NCBI GenBank assembly: GCA_964036275.1
Contig: OZ038433.1
Span: forward strand, 39,837,336-39,901,335
From: Litoditis marina
Taxonomy: Eukaryota; Nematoda; Chromadorea; Rhabditida; Rhabditidae
Length of the DNA: 64,000 bases
Direction: 5' to 3'
A program made the position numbers and the translations under genes. The notes beneath the pieces were generated by a model. That model was not told where the DNA came from. It did no database searches and saw only the letters and a program-made list of their open reading frames with translations. The first letter of the stretch is position 1. The number at the start of each line of letters is the position of its first letter. Below are positions 12,366 through 25,184 of this stretch, piece after piece.

Positions 12366-12690
12366 CCCTTTCCACATTGTTTTGCAACATTTTCCGTGAT
12401 GTGAGAAGTAACAACAAGGACTAAACGTGCGTTTGAATCAATTCCCGGTGGTTTTAATGTCTATAGTCCTGCGTATGATCTCTGAGAAACGAATTCTAAT
12501 AAGTCATCGTTGAAACTGACTAAGGCGAAGTTGAAATTAGAGTAGTGCCACCGGTTCACAGTTCCAGTGGTCGTTACCGGAAAAAACTGTGTCCGTCAAC
12601 TCCCTCGTAACGGGTATCACGATGAGAAGGGCACTTACCACTTACGCACCTACGAGTGAAAAAAAAAGATCCCGCACACTAACTCTTCAG

Positions 12691-13198
12691 TTTAAAGGGA
12701 CCGTTTCTATATAATTTGGACGGATTGAAAAACATGAAAACGCAGAATATTGTTTTATATTGTACTGGTAGCCCGATAATATTACATTTTGAAGGAAAAA
12801 TAGAAGTTGGTCGAGAACCAAGCCTTTCATGAGCCAAACTACCCCTCAGGGTTACTGTATCACAGAGCTTTTGGCCGAGAGGTGAATTCTGTTTCAAAAC
12901 ACCAAACTTCTATCTTAATGAAAACAAAATAAAACGAAAAAAAATACCTGAAACACTTTTTAACCATGTAATTTGTTACGTCATCTGAATTTACGATACG
13001 TTTCAAGCCGTTTTGCGGACACAATTTGTGCGCGTCTCCATAAAAATGCGTACGTGCCGGTGCGTCCGCGCTGTTGCTTAACGCAGAATATCGAAGAAGA
13101 AAGCTAAATTGGGGAGTTTTCACCAAATTTGATTGTTTTGTTCCCAAGTATACATCATAACTCGAATCACCAAATTAAAAAGGGGCCGTCCCTTTAAA
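12691..13198. mobile_element. 508-bp TIR element, family 2
   Basis: The ends are TTTAAAGGGACCG and its inverted partner CGTCCCTTTAAA. The interior contains GGTTACTGTATCACAGAG and TTGGCCGAGAGGTGAATTC blocks shared, in inverted orientation, with 3180-3412. The open frames on its minus strand have no recognisable family. It lies just upstream of exon 5 of pseudogene C, whose acceptor is weak. Confidence 0.7.
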
Positions 13199-14077
13199 TG
13201 CTCAGTTGGAAAGAAAACATGCGTGTCTGGTAGCCAAAGTGATAGTAAGTGTAGCTTATATAACTTGGCTGAATTCCAAAGTCCAAATCGGTCATTAAAG
13301 GTGCGACACAAGATGGAGAGAAAACTACTCACCTGCTCAATTCTCACTTTTCTGCCACTGCTGTTGGAATGTGGTCGTGCTGTCGTGCAGTTCCACGGGG
13401 TTCTGAGCGACAATCAGGACCTTCGTGTTTTCACTTCGCAAATCTGGTCCGTTTGTACAACTGAAAAAAGAAGTTGCCAAAAAAAGAATATAATATAGAA
13501 GAAATTATTGATGTATTGTACACTGTGGAAGCATTATTTACGATACACAGTCAACTTGGTGATTAAGTAGTTATACCGTTTCGGTATCGACACTTCTGTC
13601 ATAAACATTTATCTCTGCTTTACCAAGTTTGATTTGACAATAACCACACAAGTGTGATTGTTTTTTCACCGAGATCGCACGTGAGATCGCACGTAATAGG
13701 TCTTCAACGGAAAACTGAGCATTGATCATTTTTGCAGGTTTTACTCGGTAGAGGTGAATAGCAGTGTCCAGTTCTGGACCTTATTGCTCGTGTCTCCCCG
13801 CCTTAGGAGAATCATGTTACAGACACTGACGAGGAAACAGAAAAATATCCCTTCCATACAACTTCAATTGTTCAGACACAATAATATCATATAAATCTGG
13901 TTCCTTTTTGTTGTTAGTATTTGTTAAACCAAACACGAGGTGATATTGATCCTTTTTTGTTTCAGTGGCGACTTTTGAGCGGGTTCCACTAGGCTCAAAA
14001 CCAATGAGCAAATGACGATAAACTGAGTATAGTCGCGCAGAAAATCAACTTAACAGTGTTCCAATCAGTAAGAAAAT

Positions 14078-14642
14078 TTGTATAAAAAACGAATTAAAGT
14101 GAGAAACAATTAGCTTTTGAGATTGAACTGCATGGAATGTAGAAAAGGGGGTCAATAACTCGAGAGGGAAATGAAAAAATCTAATCTCGCAATTTTCATG
14201 ATCATCCTGACAAACTAAATCAGAAAATGAGTGCTCAACCTTTGAGAACATTTCGCTAACACTAAAAACGTATCAGAAACAAAAATTAGCTATACTGTCA
14301 ATCAATCTAGTCAGAAATATGAAGAGAAAGACAAAGTGCATCATGCCTCATTAGAATGCTAACTTCACGTGATTGTTCAATTCACGAGTATACTATATTC
14401 TGTTAACAGTTTCGAATCAGTGGTGAGAAATTATCATATTCGGACGTTTCAACTAATGTATGTTAGCTGCAAGTTCTTTCTCAGTAGAAAACCAAAATGT
14501 TTTTGACCCATGAAAATTGCGACATTAGATTTTTCATTTCCCTCTTGAGTTATTGACCTCCTTTTTTAAATTCCATGAAGTTCAATCTCAAAAGCCAATC
14601 GTTTCTCACTTTTCATTCGTTTTTTATACAAATTGACCTCTT
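14078..14642. mobile_element. Palindromic TIR element, family 3, copy 1
   Basis: The left end TTGTATAAAAAACGAAT is mirrored by ATTCGTTTTTTATACAA. The arms extend inward for about 150 bp (shared AACTCGAGAGGGAAATGAAA and TCTAATCTCGCAATTTTCAT on the left, inverted on the right). The same family recurs at 34182-34770 and 39857-40183. No transposase. Confidence 0.82.
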
Positions 14643-14825
14643 TTTCTATATTTGCGAAGGAAATAATGAATTCATAGATATGAAATAAAGACATCTAATC
14701 AATTATTGCTTTTTGAAAGTTTATTCAACTCAACAGGTAAAACTAATTTAATGTTAAAAACACAAAAACTGCGTTACAAGTTTGGTTAGTAAGCACCCTC
14801 TCAGAAACCGTGATCAATCCTTTTC

Positions 14826-15775
14826 GTGTGTGGTGACCCCTCTCGATTGATTGATATGTCGTCGCCTCGTCCAAAAATGATACCACTTCGAACCCATTTT
14901 TCCACCATTTCGAGTGAAATGAAAGCACTCAACTCCATACTCGACAGCCTGACTCACTCTCTTCCCACTATTATTCAATCTCAACCACACCAATTCAACG
15001 ACCGTCGATGTCTCACTATTTACGGTCTACCTGAGGACTCTATATTGAAGAAAAAGGTGAATGCAGTTCTCAATTTGGTATCAATCTCGTCTTCAAATGT
15101 TCCAATTCTTCACCGTTTGGGAAAAAAACGTCAAGATGGTTTACCCCGTCCACTCGAAGTTTCTATCAAAAATGGCATTCCGTTTCCTCGTCTCATTGCT
15201 ATGAAAACTGTCCCTTCTATGTCAACATTTCATGTACGAAAGTTCGAGACCCCGGAACAGTGGAAGGCCGGATTCCTCGCCAAACAGTTGAAACGAGACG
15301 CCGCCCGAGCTGGGGTCACCGACCAAACTACAATTCCACGCAGTGTTGCTGCCCGAACCCCTCAAATGGACATTGAGTTAGTTGAAGATATTAGACAACC
15401 CGAATCATTTTCTCCTTCTCTCCAATGTCCTCCTACTCCTATTATTGATCGTCCATTTATTGATTTCCTGATTTCTCTAAACTAGAACCGCCAGCACCTA
15501 ATCCTCCTCCACCTTCTGTTGATGCTCAATATTCGTTCGATTACTTCTATGAACACCATCCTCCCCCCTCATTGCCTCCCAATCAAATCGATGAAATAAT
15601 TCGTCAATGTGAAATTGTACATGCCCATTGTCTCCGATACCGCTTATGTTCTGTTGAGGAGTTCTATGTTACAATTGTTCCATTCAATTTCCGTACTGCA
15701 TTCATTAGATTCTACTTCGAAATGTATGACTACAAAATTGTACCCCCATCTCGTTTTAATAACGTTAGGTTATAA
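14826..15775 (+). pseudogene. LINE-type ORF1-like remnant, frameshifted
   Basis: An open frame of 219 codons (14826-15485) carries a pattern seen in retrotransposon ORF1 RRM-like domains: RRCLTIYGLPED, then HRLGKKRQDGLPRPLEVSIK, then FHVRKFETPEQWKAGFLAKQ. It stops at 15483-15485. An overlapping +2 frame (about 15479-15775) continues smoothly with a proline-rich stretch (PPAPNPPPPSVDAQYSF) and a conserved-looking end (QIDEIIRQCEIVHAHCLRYR). A single indel near 15460-15480 would explain this. No reverse transcriptase, endonuclease or CCHC knuckle is visible nearby. It could instead be a domesticated or intron-containing gene of unknown function. The family call rests on pattern only. Confidence 0.5.
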
Positions 15776-15956
15776 TTTTCTATTTTCATCTGCATTTCCG
15801 CAATTGCTAATTTTCTCATCATCGCGATGAATTTTTATGTCCATTACTTCGTGATCTCATTCCGTACTGATTTGTTTCTGATACATATGGATAAATGAAT
15901 TAATATCTGTTTCGGGCAGCGCACTTGTCGTCACGCCGTTCTTTTCTTTTTCTTCG

Positions 15957-16030
15957 TGACGATTTGGCTCAGTCGGCAGAGCAGCGCACTACAGTCTAGT
16001 AGGCCGAGGGTTCGAATCCCTTCACAGCTA
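15957..16030 (+). pseudogene. tRNA-like fragment
   Basis: There is an A-box-like TGGCTCAGTCGG with a closable D arm (GCTC/GAGC) and a B-box GGTTCGAATCCC inside a T arm (GAGGG/CCCTT). The acceptor arms do not pair and the anticodon arm is poor, so it is not a working tRNA. It may be a tRNA pseudogene or the head of a SINE-like repeat. Confidence 0.55.
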
Positions 16031-16315
16031 TCATTTTTGTTTTTGTCCGATTAACCTTTTAATGGAGCCAGGATCTCTACAGATTAACACAATTGCTTTT
16101 CCAATATATTTTATTCTATTCAAACTACCAGAAAGCGAAACAACAGCTCAGTGCGCACACTCCACACATCTAGAAGTAATTGTCGAAGCAGCTAAGCGCA
16201 ATGTTTCCAAGGCCATAAAATGACTCAATGTTAACCGATTGGTCCAAGATTTCAGATTTACACATATCTCTGCTGTTTCTGACTATATTCCAAATTTCAG
16301 ACGAATCGGTTCAAT

Positions 16316-16575
16316 TCGTCGGTCACGTGGCCGCCGCGCGGCCGCTGTCGGAAGCCATTTTCGCGAGACGATTTTTAGAATAACTGTAGATCACTCGTCG
16401 CACATTCAACATCGAATAACTCAATGATAGAGCCTTTTCTCCTCTAGCCCTCTCTATCAAAATCTCAAAAATCCGTTCAGGAGTTTTTGAGAAAATGGCA
16501 TAAAACCGCTTTTGAAAGTCCTCAATGTTGTGATCAAAAACTAATCTGCGCAGCGCTCCGCGCTGCGCGCGATTT
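16316..16575. repeat. Family 4 element (GC-rich head, GCGCAGCGC palindrome tail), copy 1
   Basis: The head is CGTGGCCGCCGCGCGGCCGC. The middle has CTCTCTATCAAAATC and TTTTTGAGAAAATG. The tail is AAAACTAATCTGCGCAGCGC followed by a GCGCTGCGCGCGAT palindrome. The same order occurs at 35326-35596 and, inverted, at 39050-39310; a tail-only relative is at 53390-53605. No coding content. Confidence 0.7.
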
Positions 16576-16785
16576 GACAACTAGTACCATCAGGATACTG
16601 CATTATGTCGAGGTTTCTTACGAGCTGAACATGGAGATTGTCTCATTGTTCACTTTTGTCCCGGAATTCAGTTTCCACAACGATTGTTCTTTAGTATTTT
16701 TCAATCCATCGAGTACTCCTACAGTAAACTTCGAAGTCTCAATAGAGATAAAAAATATATTAAAATACAGTATACCTATGGAATT

Positions 16786-18063
16786 CAGTGGCGAGTCGCC
16801 GGCGAGGTCGCCGGCAATGTCGGCGATTCGCCAATTACCAAATATGATTCTTTCGCTTTTTAGCAATGACCTTTCTGTAACAGAAAATATTTTTCTCAAA
16901 AGTGAAATAACTTGTTAACGAGCCGAGAAACCATAATTGCGACAGTTAACGATCATTTTCTCAGTTAAACATCCAATTGTCACTCTCCGGAATCAAACCC
17001 ACGACCTTCGGCGTACTGTGGCGCTCACATCTTCTCGGCGATCCTGCTACGGCTCAGGAGCGCAGCGAAAAACTTAGTATTGCGCACCCAGAGCATTCAA
17101 AATAATGTCGGACCAACTAATGATTGCAAGTGAACTTTAATGATTCTATTGCGAATAAAATCCGAGATTGTTGAAAAAATCTCACTTTGTTTTGGTTATA
17201 TCACGATAGCAATAAACTGTCTTCAAAATTTTATTTCCTTTTCTAAAGTGAAATGTTTTGACTAAAATGGAGAGTATGTTTCGTAACGGATGTATAATAC
17301 CTCGAATAATATCAAATAGTACCTCTCTTGTTAGTTTATAGTGGATGTATAGCTAAACAGCTGCTCTGATAAGTTCCAAACGCACTACACCGGCAGATCT
17401 CAAGTTCTAGTCATAATTTGAGTGAGATGGAAAGTTTATGTAAACGTTCCATCTCCCTCAAATTATGACATTATACTAGTTGGTATCAAGCATGGTTAGA
17501 TCAAAACTCATTTTTAATCGTGCTCCACCTAACTAGCTATCTAATCACACTACGTGGCGAGTCCCCGCGACAGTTTCCAAATTTATTCTCAAAATCATTA
17601 TTGAAGACGCACAAATCGCATTTTTCACTCTCGCACATGTTTATACCTCACAACAAACTGGAATAAAATTCTTTGTGTTATCAAAGGTTTCCAAGTTCGG
17701 CGACTCGCCGGCGATATGAGGAACACTTCAAAAATGGGTGGCGACTCGCCGGCGACAAGCTCTGTTTATTTTCCACGCTTAATATGAGCTATACAGGAAA
17801 AAGTCGTCTTTCGGTATCATTCTTGTCACAGCTGTACAGTTTACTCATAAAATGAACTCAAACTCAATTGGGTGTTCTCGATCGAAAAATATTTTCGGCT
17901 TCGGCGACTTGCCGGCGACCCCAGGGACAATGCGAAATGTTTGGCGACCCCCCGGCGACAACTTGGGAGCTTTGGTTCAATTGGCGACCGACCCGCCGGC
18001 GACCTCGATATGTCGCCGGCGGTATTCCGGCAACCCCTCCGTCCAGCCGGCGAGTCGCCGCCA
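16786..18063. repeat. GGCGACTCGCCGGCGA motif clusters
   Basis: Palindromic CGGCGA/TCGCCG units occur in three GC-rich islands (16786-16832, 17695-17757, 17902-18063) inside AT-rich DNA. In the last island the unit appears about ten times with variable spacers. Several short open frames overlap the islands and share biased composition; none looks like a gene. Confidence 0.65.
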
Positions 18064-18952
18064 TATACTATGTCATTCTGTACAGAAAAGTATTTCGGCA
18101 TTTTTCGATACGGTAACACGATTAAAAACTAACGTGTCACGGACGAATGACATATGAACAGAAGCTATGTACATGCTTTAAACCTTCACGGGGTACTCAA
18201 TCGTTCTAATTATCCTTTGTCGTGTTTGTGAATGAGTTCTGATTTCCGAACAAAAAGTTCATTTTCCCTCCAGGGAATTAGGATGAATGTGTCTGTTGTT
18301 CGTCTCTTGGAATGTCGAACTCGTAACTTGTCCCCAATTACAACTTAAAACGGTCCCTAGGGTATAAGACGATTCGGCAAAACTACAGTAAACATGAGAA
18401 TGATGAAAGAGAAAATAGAAAATAGCCACTTCGACAGCACATACACTCGCCATTACCAAAACGTCGTTTTCATTCTAACTAACTCTTACTACACTATACT
18501 TACGAATCTTCCAGTCGGTTAAAACAATGTAAATATTATCGGCCTACAACAATTTTTCGCGCAGACTCCTCAGTTTCCATTAGAAAACAGTCATTGAAAG
18601 CTCATATGTGTACTTAGTGACTCTCAGTATGAACGACGCGGACTGTGCAATATAACATATGAATTTATCTTCCATTTTTATTTTAGGGTTGCTAAAAAGG
18701 AACTCGAAACTCTGCAATAAGTTAAGAGTCGAGTCCCAAACTCGCAAAACCAAAAGAGAGTCGAAATATATAATTTTCGTTTTTCATCTATCTGTCTGCA
18801 ACGCACGTGACGCGTCAGATAAACCAGTATTTTTGCTGCATTTGTATTTCGATCTCGGTGTGTTCGAGGCGTGATCGGAAACTACTGATGTGTTCACCGA
18901 TCAAAGTACAAACCAAATGTTTTGATCCGTGTAGTAACTTGTTCTAATCCAG

Positions 18953-21900
18953 ATGGTAAAACTACCGTTCGAGAAGTCTTGTCCAGTGAACTACACCACC
19001 CTGCCCCCGCCCCCCTCCCTACCAATATCTCAGATTGTTCTCATGGTCTACTCATGGATTTCGTTCATTCTATACGCCTTTTTGATTTCTGTTATTGTCT
19101 CCCGTTCAAAAACACAACCGCTGTTGAGATCGTCGTTTTTCAGTATCCTCAAGTACAATGTGAGTTTAATTCTTCAAAGCGGGTTCTCGGACTAATTCGT
19201 ATCGATTAAACTTCTGTTCACTTCACGTAGATCAGAACATTCAACGTGGCAGTTTTACTAGCAGTGGATATCATTTCCACTTCTATTTCATCTCAATTTT
19301 CAGGCTATTGGCGACTTTGCGATGTTCATTCACATAGAATGTATGCGGCTTCGCAAGTATCGTCTTCTGGGTCTGTTTGAAAATGGAATATCTCCCGCCT
19401 ATGCTACGTATTCGTTCTTCACTGTACTATGTCTACCAATAGTCATGTATTTGGGATATGTTATGGTAGCAATTAACCGGTTCACAGCCTTTGCATTTCC
19501 GAATAGTTATGATAAGGTGTGTTGTTCGACACGCTTATAGACATGTAGAGTAAGGTTTTTAAACTTCCATCAAACTTGTTAACTTGTGTCCACCACGACC
19601 TGCCAGAACTTGCAACGCGAAAAACTTTTCTGTGGTGTCGTCACTAAGAGTTTTCACGTTTCCAATACGTCACGACAATGTTTACAAAATAAGCGAAATG
19701 CAAAAGTACAACTGTTCCAGCCAATTTTAAAAATTTCCATTAACCTTTTTGATGAACGGAGTTCTTGTGTTCCAAAAACTAATCTGCGCACGTAACGAGC
19801 TGCGTCATTAGGCAAGTGAATGCGACAGTTTGAGAACTTCTTTGTTCTTCAGATGTGGGGCCGGAGAACTGCACCCTACCTCACTCTAGCTATTTGGATA
19901 TCGGCCATGTCTCTAACGCTACCCGGTTTTGTTTATCGAGAAATAAACGTTGTAGCATGTGTGCTCCCTAACGGAATCCTACATTTGTTCGTAGGGCACT
20001 TGTCAATTGTGAGTTGTTAATAAAAGTAGCTTAACGCGGTTCTTTATAGTCGTTGCCAACGAAAAGGCGGGAGAGTACTCTCATCTCACTTCCCGCTGTG
20101 CACGCACACATGTCTTTGACTCCAAAGCTTGCCCGTTTTGTGCTCCAATAGCACAGTGGTTATCTGCTACTGATCTTTTGCTCGCTTCCGGCAAGAGACA
20201 AAAATTTATGAATTTTTTGGTTCCCCGCTTTGCTTACTCCTTCTCTGTTCTCACATGCTGGCGGGATATTGGAGCGAAAGAATTTAACTGCAAGCTTAAA
20301 CTAGGGTTGTAAATCGCGTTTCGAATTTTGAGATTTAGAAGTACATAAATTTTCCGCTTTTCGACGTTTTGAGTTTGGGAAAGAATTGAGGTTTTGAGTA
20401 TCGGTTTTGAGCCCGCCCAGATTCCAACCATATTCTCCAGTACGGCAGTTTTCTGTGGATCGGTGTCACCGGCGGTGTGGTTGTGGTGTGTATCATACTG
20501 TATACCCTAGCAGTGATATGCGCCAGACAATACATCTCATTTCGTACCCCCGTGAGTGCAATAATTTATTTGCCTGACTTGATAATTTTCCAGGACAACA
20601 TAGTCTGCAAAACCTCAACATTATCCCAAAATTTTATGCCTAGCAATCTTCAACGAAGAGATTAAAGAAAGTAATGTAACCTTTACCCCCCCCCCCCGTG
20701 TAAGATGAAAGTGCCATGCTTCCTTCACCAGCTAGAATCAAAAGAGTGGGGATGAGATGAAATGGTTTCCGATACCATCGTGTTTTCATAGTGGTGGTCT
20801 GATGGATTCAAAACGTTGAAGACGGTGAATCCACCAAAACGTCGCCACATCCAATAAAACATCTTGCCGCCTTGGGTTTGATTCGAGTAATAAAACCAAC
20901 AATATAATAGTATGTCGAGGTTCATTGACAGCAGGACACAGAGGATTCAATGGCGTTTGTTGATCCAGCCAAGTAGTGCGAGAATCAGTTTGTTATATAC
21001 TGTTAGTCAATAACAGAATCACGTGAAACATGTTAAACACAGCAGAACTCAAAAACGTGCAATAACAAAGTACACAATTTCTAATTAGAATACTATCTTT
21101 ACGTGCCCATTCAATTTACTTCTAGTATAAAGAAGTTTTCGCTCACCACTTTCGAGTTTGGTTCAGGCTAGACACCAGATGGAACGAAAACTGCTAATCT
21201 GCGCCATTCTTACGTTTCTGCCGCTTCTTTTCGAATGTCTCCGCGCAGCCGTGCGGTTGTACGGAGTCCTCAGCCGTAATCTCGATATTGGTATTTTCGC
21301 CGCCCGTGTATGGTGAGTTTCTTTCATCTACCCACAAACAGCCAAAAACACTTTTACCGTTTTCTTAAAGTTGAATATCTTTTAAATCTATCCACGGCTT
21401 TACTTAGAGCGCTCTCGAGTTTTTGAATGCGCGCCTAGGAATCAACAATATGATTCTTTTGACTTTAGTTTGCGCAATTTGTTCTTTTTTTCAACTTGTT
21501 CTTGATATTCGGCTAAGAAGCAATTTTAGGCGGACGTGAAAGGTCCTCATAAAAAGTATTACCTATCTTTAAGAATAGAACCACTGGTCGGTCTATTAGG
21601 GAATTAGGGAAGGCTTGAGGTCGACTGTTCCTTATTTTGTTCTCAAACAAAATGTGAATCTGACAGCACCACTGTTTATGCCATATTATTGTCTCGTATC
21701 TAGATAATTGAAATTCGAAACCAACTCCATGTTGTTGGATCTCCTAACAAACGAAGTCGCTTTTTGTCGATAAACATTAGCATGCCGATACAGTAGATAT
21801 ATAGCTCATAAAATCAAAACCTATCGTACAGGTACTATTCAGTGGAGGGAATGTCCAGTGCTCAGTTCTGGACCATATTACTTGTATCTCCCAGTATACG

Positions 21901-21988
21901 ACAAATAATGAAGGAGACTCTGTGTGGGAAACACGGCGTTGTGGCTTCTTCACCAACTCAACTCGTCCGAAGCAACAACGATACATAA
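18953..21988 (+). CDS. Srg-superfamily 7TM chemoreceptor, gene D (329 aa)
   Basis: Six exons: 18953-19159, 19304-19516, 19853-20008, 20441-20551, 21167-21312, 21832-21988. All have GT-AG borders and join in phase to 329 residues. The start ATG lies directly behind a TCCAG acceptor. It adds MVKLPFEK before the SCPVNYTT shared with B, C and F. TM1 ends RSSFFSILKYN. Exon 2 (GDFAMFIHIECMRLRKYRLL) ends NRFTAFAFPNSYDK. Exon 3 holds TM4 and ACVLPNG. Exon 6 holds AQFWTILLVSPSIRQIM and the tail ends VRSNNDT. The sister gene is E, a product of a duplication that includes flanking DNA. The predicted role is a chemosensory GPCR in the ciliary membrane; the ligand is unknown. Confidence 0.9.
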
Positions 21989-24900
21989 GCCTTTGTTTCT
22001 TCTTAGCCAACAGTTTCGAAAGGATTTCTGGAACTAGATCGAGTGCTCTAGCTTCTTCCTACGGTGTGCGATGTGCGTATTCTTGAACAGCCTAAAAACT
22101 TCATTCCATTCTGCGTCTTTCGCTTTGCCCACTATTTGGCGCCACTTGTGTCACAGCGGGATATGTAACTACAACAAGACTATAGTATGTATTGGAGCTT
22201 GGTTGTTGAATGTGGGATGAATACTACCAACAATGTACTGCAACATGTCGAGGTTTCTTAGTGGCGGAACATGAAGATTATTTAATTCGTTCACTTTTAT
22301 ACTGGAACTTGTAAACAACAATACATGAATATTGGGCAACATCATTACCTCCAGTAGCACACTGATTGAAACACAGAAAGTTGTGCCGTCGATACAACTC
22401 CAACTGTTCATAAACACAAATCAAACATAGACACTCATATTACTTCGCGTACGGGTCCGATACAGAGAAAATGTTCATGTGAGGCAAACCATAATATGGT
22501 GGTCATTGTCCTATCCCGCTGTGTTTGTAGTTTGATCCCGTTTCTTTTCGGTCGTAGTTCGTGATTAGCGTGTATTGAGATGAAACTATCACAACGATTT
22601 AGTCACTCACTTTATCTCTCCACACTACTTCTCGTATACCGGCGAGATCCGCGAGAAATACAATACTGTTTGTTCGACGAGAAGTTTTTTGGGATATTCC
22701 AGCCTATGGCCTCGAGAAGCCAGTGATGTGGTTACACTCATTCTATCACCATCTCACATTCTTACTAAAATGCGGCCCAATAATCGATCATCAGAAAGCG
22801 TATTCACAGTATTGGCCCGTTCGTCTGTTTCGTTCAGTTATATGATCGTTTGTAATTTCGGAACTGAGCTCACCGGTTATTGCTCGTAATATAACCGTTT
22901 TTCGTACCACTTGAGTGGGTAAAATAAAATAGACTTCAGAATGCCTACGTGAAATGTTATTTTTAGGGTTCTTTTCGTCGGTAACTGTATTTTGAGTTCG
23001 GTTACCTGTTAGGTAACCTGAAAAACGTTACCCAAATTTGGTTTCTTGTAGACTTGGTCGAAAAAACAGAGAGCTCGTAACTGCATTACCTTTATTCAAC
23101 GATTTAGGTTTTCAACAAATGAATTATGAATAAATGTTCCTGAATCTAAAGTGGAGCGGGTTTATGTCTACCACATCCCGAGCGCAGGAAGTAGTCCATT
23201 TCTCAGAAGAACCTTTTTTTTGATTCGTATATTTTATGCGGCAGTTGTGTGAAGATTGTGCAGCAATGGAGAATTGAGAATAGCATCTACTCCCCATGTA
23301 TAGTTCATCATATACTGCAAACTACTTACTTTCTAATAAAGTTGTTCATGAAGGAAAAGTGACCATAGTGTCATGATTTTTGACAGTAACTTTTCAAAAC
23401 TCCCAGAAAAATAAGTTGTTGTCCTCTTAGAGTTATTTGAAATCTTCTGTAACTTGGTATGGTATACTTCACCGTCTTCTTCATAAAATTGCGAACCACC
23501 TTCCTCAGTAGTATGATTGCAAAGTTCATTAGACTACTTCAATATGAGTTGTTTCCAGTCAGATCAATGAGGCCAAGTCCAATGATTAATTCATTTGGGG
23601 CGCCACGGAAAAGTAAGATGCTCATCATATGTAACTCTCAGTTATGTCGCTGTTTATTAATACTTCCGATCAGCCGTACAGCATTATCGAAAGTGAAAGT
23701 ATTCTATAACAATTCTACTGAAAAAAGAATTCTATATTCTATACCAGTTCTCTAGTATTGATAAATTGCAATTTTTATTCTATAGCAATTTTCATCGTAT
23801 CATTGATAAATCACATCAATTCTTCACCTGTTTTACTCGTAGTGTAATAAAATGGTTTTGTAATTAAATGTTTCGTAGTTAAAAAACGACCCGAAAAGAT
23901 TACCAAAATATGAGTGAACTTTCCATGATTTCATATTTTAGAGAGAGAAATCCGCACAACAAATTGCGATGAAGCACACTTCTGCCACAGAAAAACCTCA
24001 CGACGCGCCTACGTAAAACACATCAGATTATTGGCAAAACATGCACTGACAAAGTGCCTTCATCTACTACAACCAAGGCGACCGCTTCACTTACAACGCA
24101 AAAGATTAATTGGTTCACCCTCATTTGTTTGTGTAAAAAATGAAAATTCAGTCATAGTTGTGCTATCCACGTCCTACGACAATTTTGTCCATTTTTCAAT
24201 TGTTCTATAGTTTTCTCGTACCTACATCGACTCTTACAGTAATCTTTTGAAGTTTAAATAACGGAAAACATCTCATCCAACCAAAATATGTTGAAACGTT
24301 CAGATTAGGATACCGCATACATACACGTACACGGAATTTCGACATTTTGCGGAACGGTAACATATTATGAACAGAAGCTTTGCACAGGATTACAACCTTC
24401 TAGGTGTATTCAATCCTTCTATTAGTGTCTGTCGTGTTTGTGATTGAGTTATGATTTCCGAGCAAAAAGTTCACCCCCCCCCCCTCCAGGGAATTAGGAT
24501 GAATGTGTCTGTTGATCATCTATTGAAATGTCGAACTCGTACCTTCTCCCCGATTTCAACATAGAACGATCCCTGGGGTATTAGAAGAGTTGTCGAAATT
24601 ACACAGATCACGAGACTGAAATAAAAAATAGAAAATAGCCACTTCGACAGCACACCCACTCCATCTACTGATGAGAGCATCCCGAGATTAATTCTAATGA
24701 GGTATCGTGCACTTTGTCTCTTTTCGCAACACTCAAAAATTTTGAGACTTTTGAATCGAGTAACAAGCCTACTATGCTGTTTTCATCTGTCACTGTGTAT
24801 GAGGCAATTCTTTTTATTCTTATTATTCTTCATATATCTGTCTACATTCTCCAACTAAGGGCGCCTCGGACAAAGCAGTTTTTTCTCACATCTGCTCTGT

Positions 24901-25184
24901 ATATGCATTCCTATCCGGAGTACGTATGCTAAAAGATCTCGACCACTCCATCCCATCCTGCGTCTCTCGTTCTGCCTTACTATTTCGCGCCACTCATATC
25001 CTGGCGGGATGTGAGAGCGGAGAAATACCATAGGTTCGAGGAGAAGCAGAGTGGGATGAAGGTGCCGGGACGTACTACGAGTAAGGGTGGGCTCGAAGCA
25101 ATCTAAAACTACTAATGTGGTTAGCATTCAAACTAAAATTCAAATGTTTTTATCCGTAAAATAACTTGTTGTATATCTATCCAG
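21989..25184. other. Intergenic D-E
   Basis: No gene is recognised. Positions 23130-23290 match 29830-30000 downstream of E, and 24345-24610 match 18135-18400 upstream of D; this is the joint between two duplication units. A region near 22186-22320 resembles 16590-16670 (shared ATGTCGAGGTTTCTTA). A 98-codon frame at 23459-23755 is AT-biased with no recognisable motif. Confidence 0.6.

Larger units (their letters stand above)
8554..13894 (+). pseudogene. Chemoreceptor gene C, exon 3 truncated
   Basis: Recognisable exons: 1 (8554-8739), 2 (9507-9719), first half of 3 (10110-10184), 4 (12087-12197), 5 (13301-13446), 6 (13738-13894). Exons 1, 2, 4, 5 and 6 have the exact family lengths and open frames, starting MSCPVNYTT and ending RHNNII. 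Exon 3 starts normally (IWSKKTVLYLGLAVWVSAVI) but runs into TGA where the paralogues have LPGF. The second half, which codes for the extracellular loop with the conserved CVLPNG, is absent. About 1.9 kb of AT-rich and repetitive DNA follows instead. The acceptor of exon 5 (ATTAAAG) is also weak. Exon 6 resembles that of A closely. The lesion is recent relative to the clean remaining exons. A functional product would need an unusual splice that skips the region, which seems unlikely. Confidence 0.8.
13895..18952. other. Intergenic C-D, repeat-rich
   Basis: Apart from the ORF1-like remnant, the family 3 element and a tRNA-like fragment, this stretch holds a family 4 GCGC element (16316-16575) and several GGCGACTCGCCG clusters (16786-16832, 17695-17757, 17902-18063). 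From about 18135 to the start codon of D it matches the upstream flank of E (from about 24345). I see no further gene. Confidence 0.6.

Noticed and set aside
15957..16030. Functional tRNA
   Set aside because: Acceptor and anticodon stems do not pair; kept as a tRNA-like fragment.
23459..23755. 98-codon plus frame; on the minus strand a PNELIIGLGLID string recalling retroviral-type protease ends
   Set aside because: Too short, with in-frame stops around the minus-strand string and no neighbouring pol motifs.
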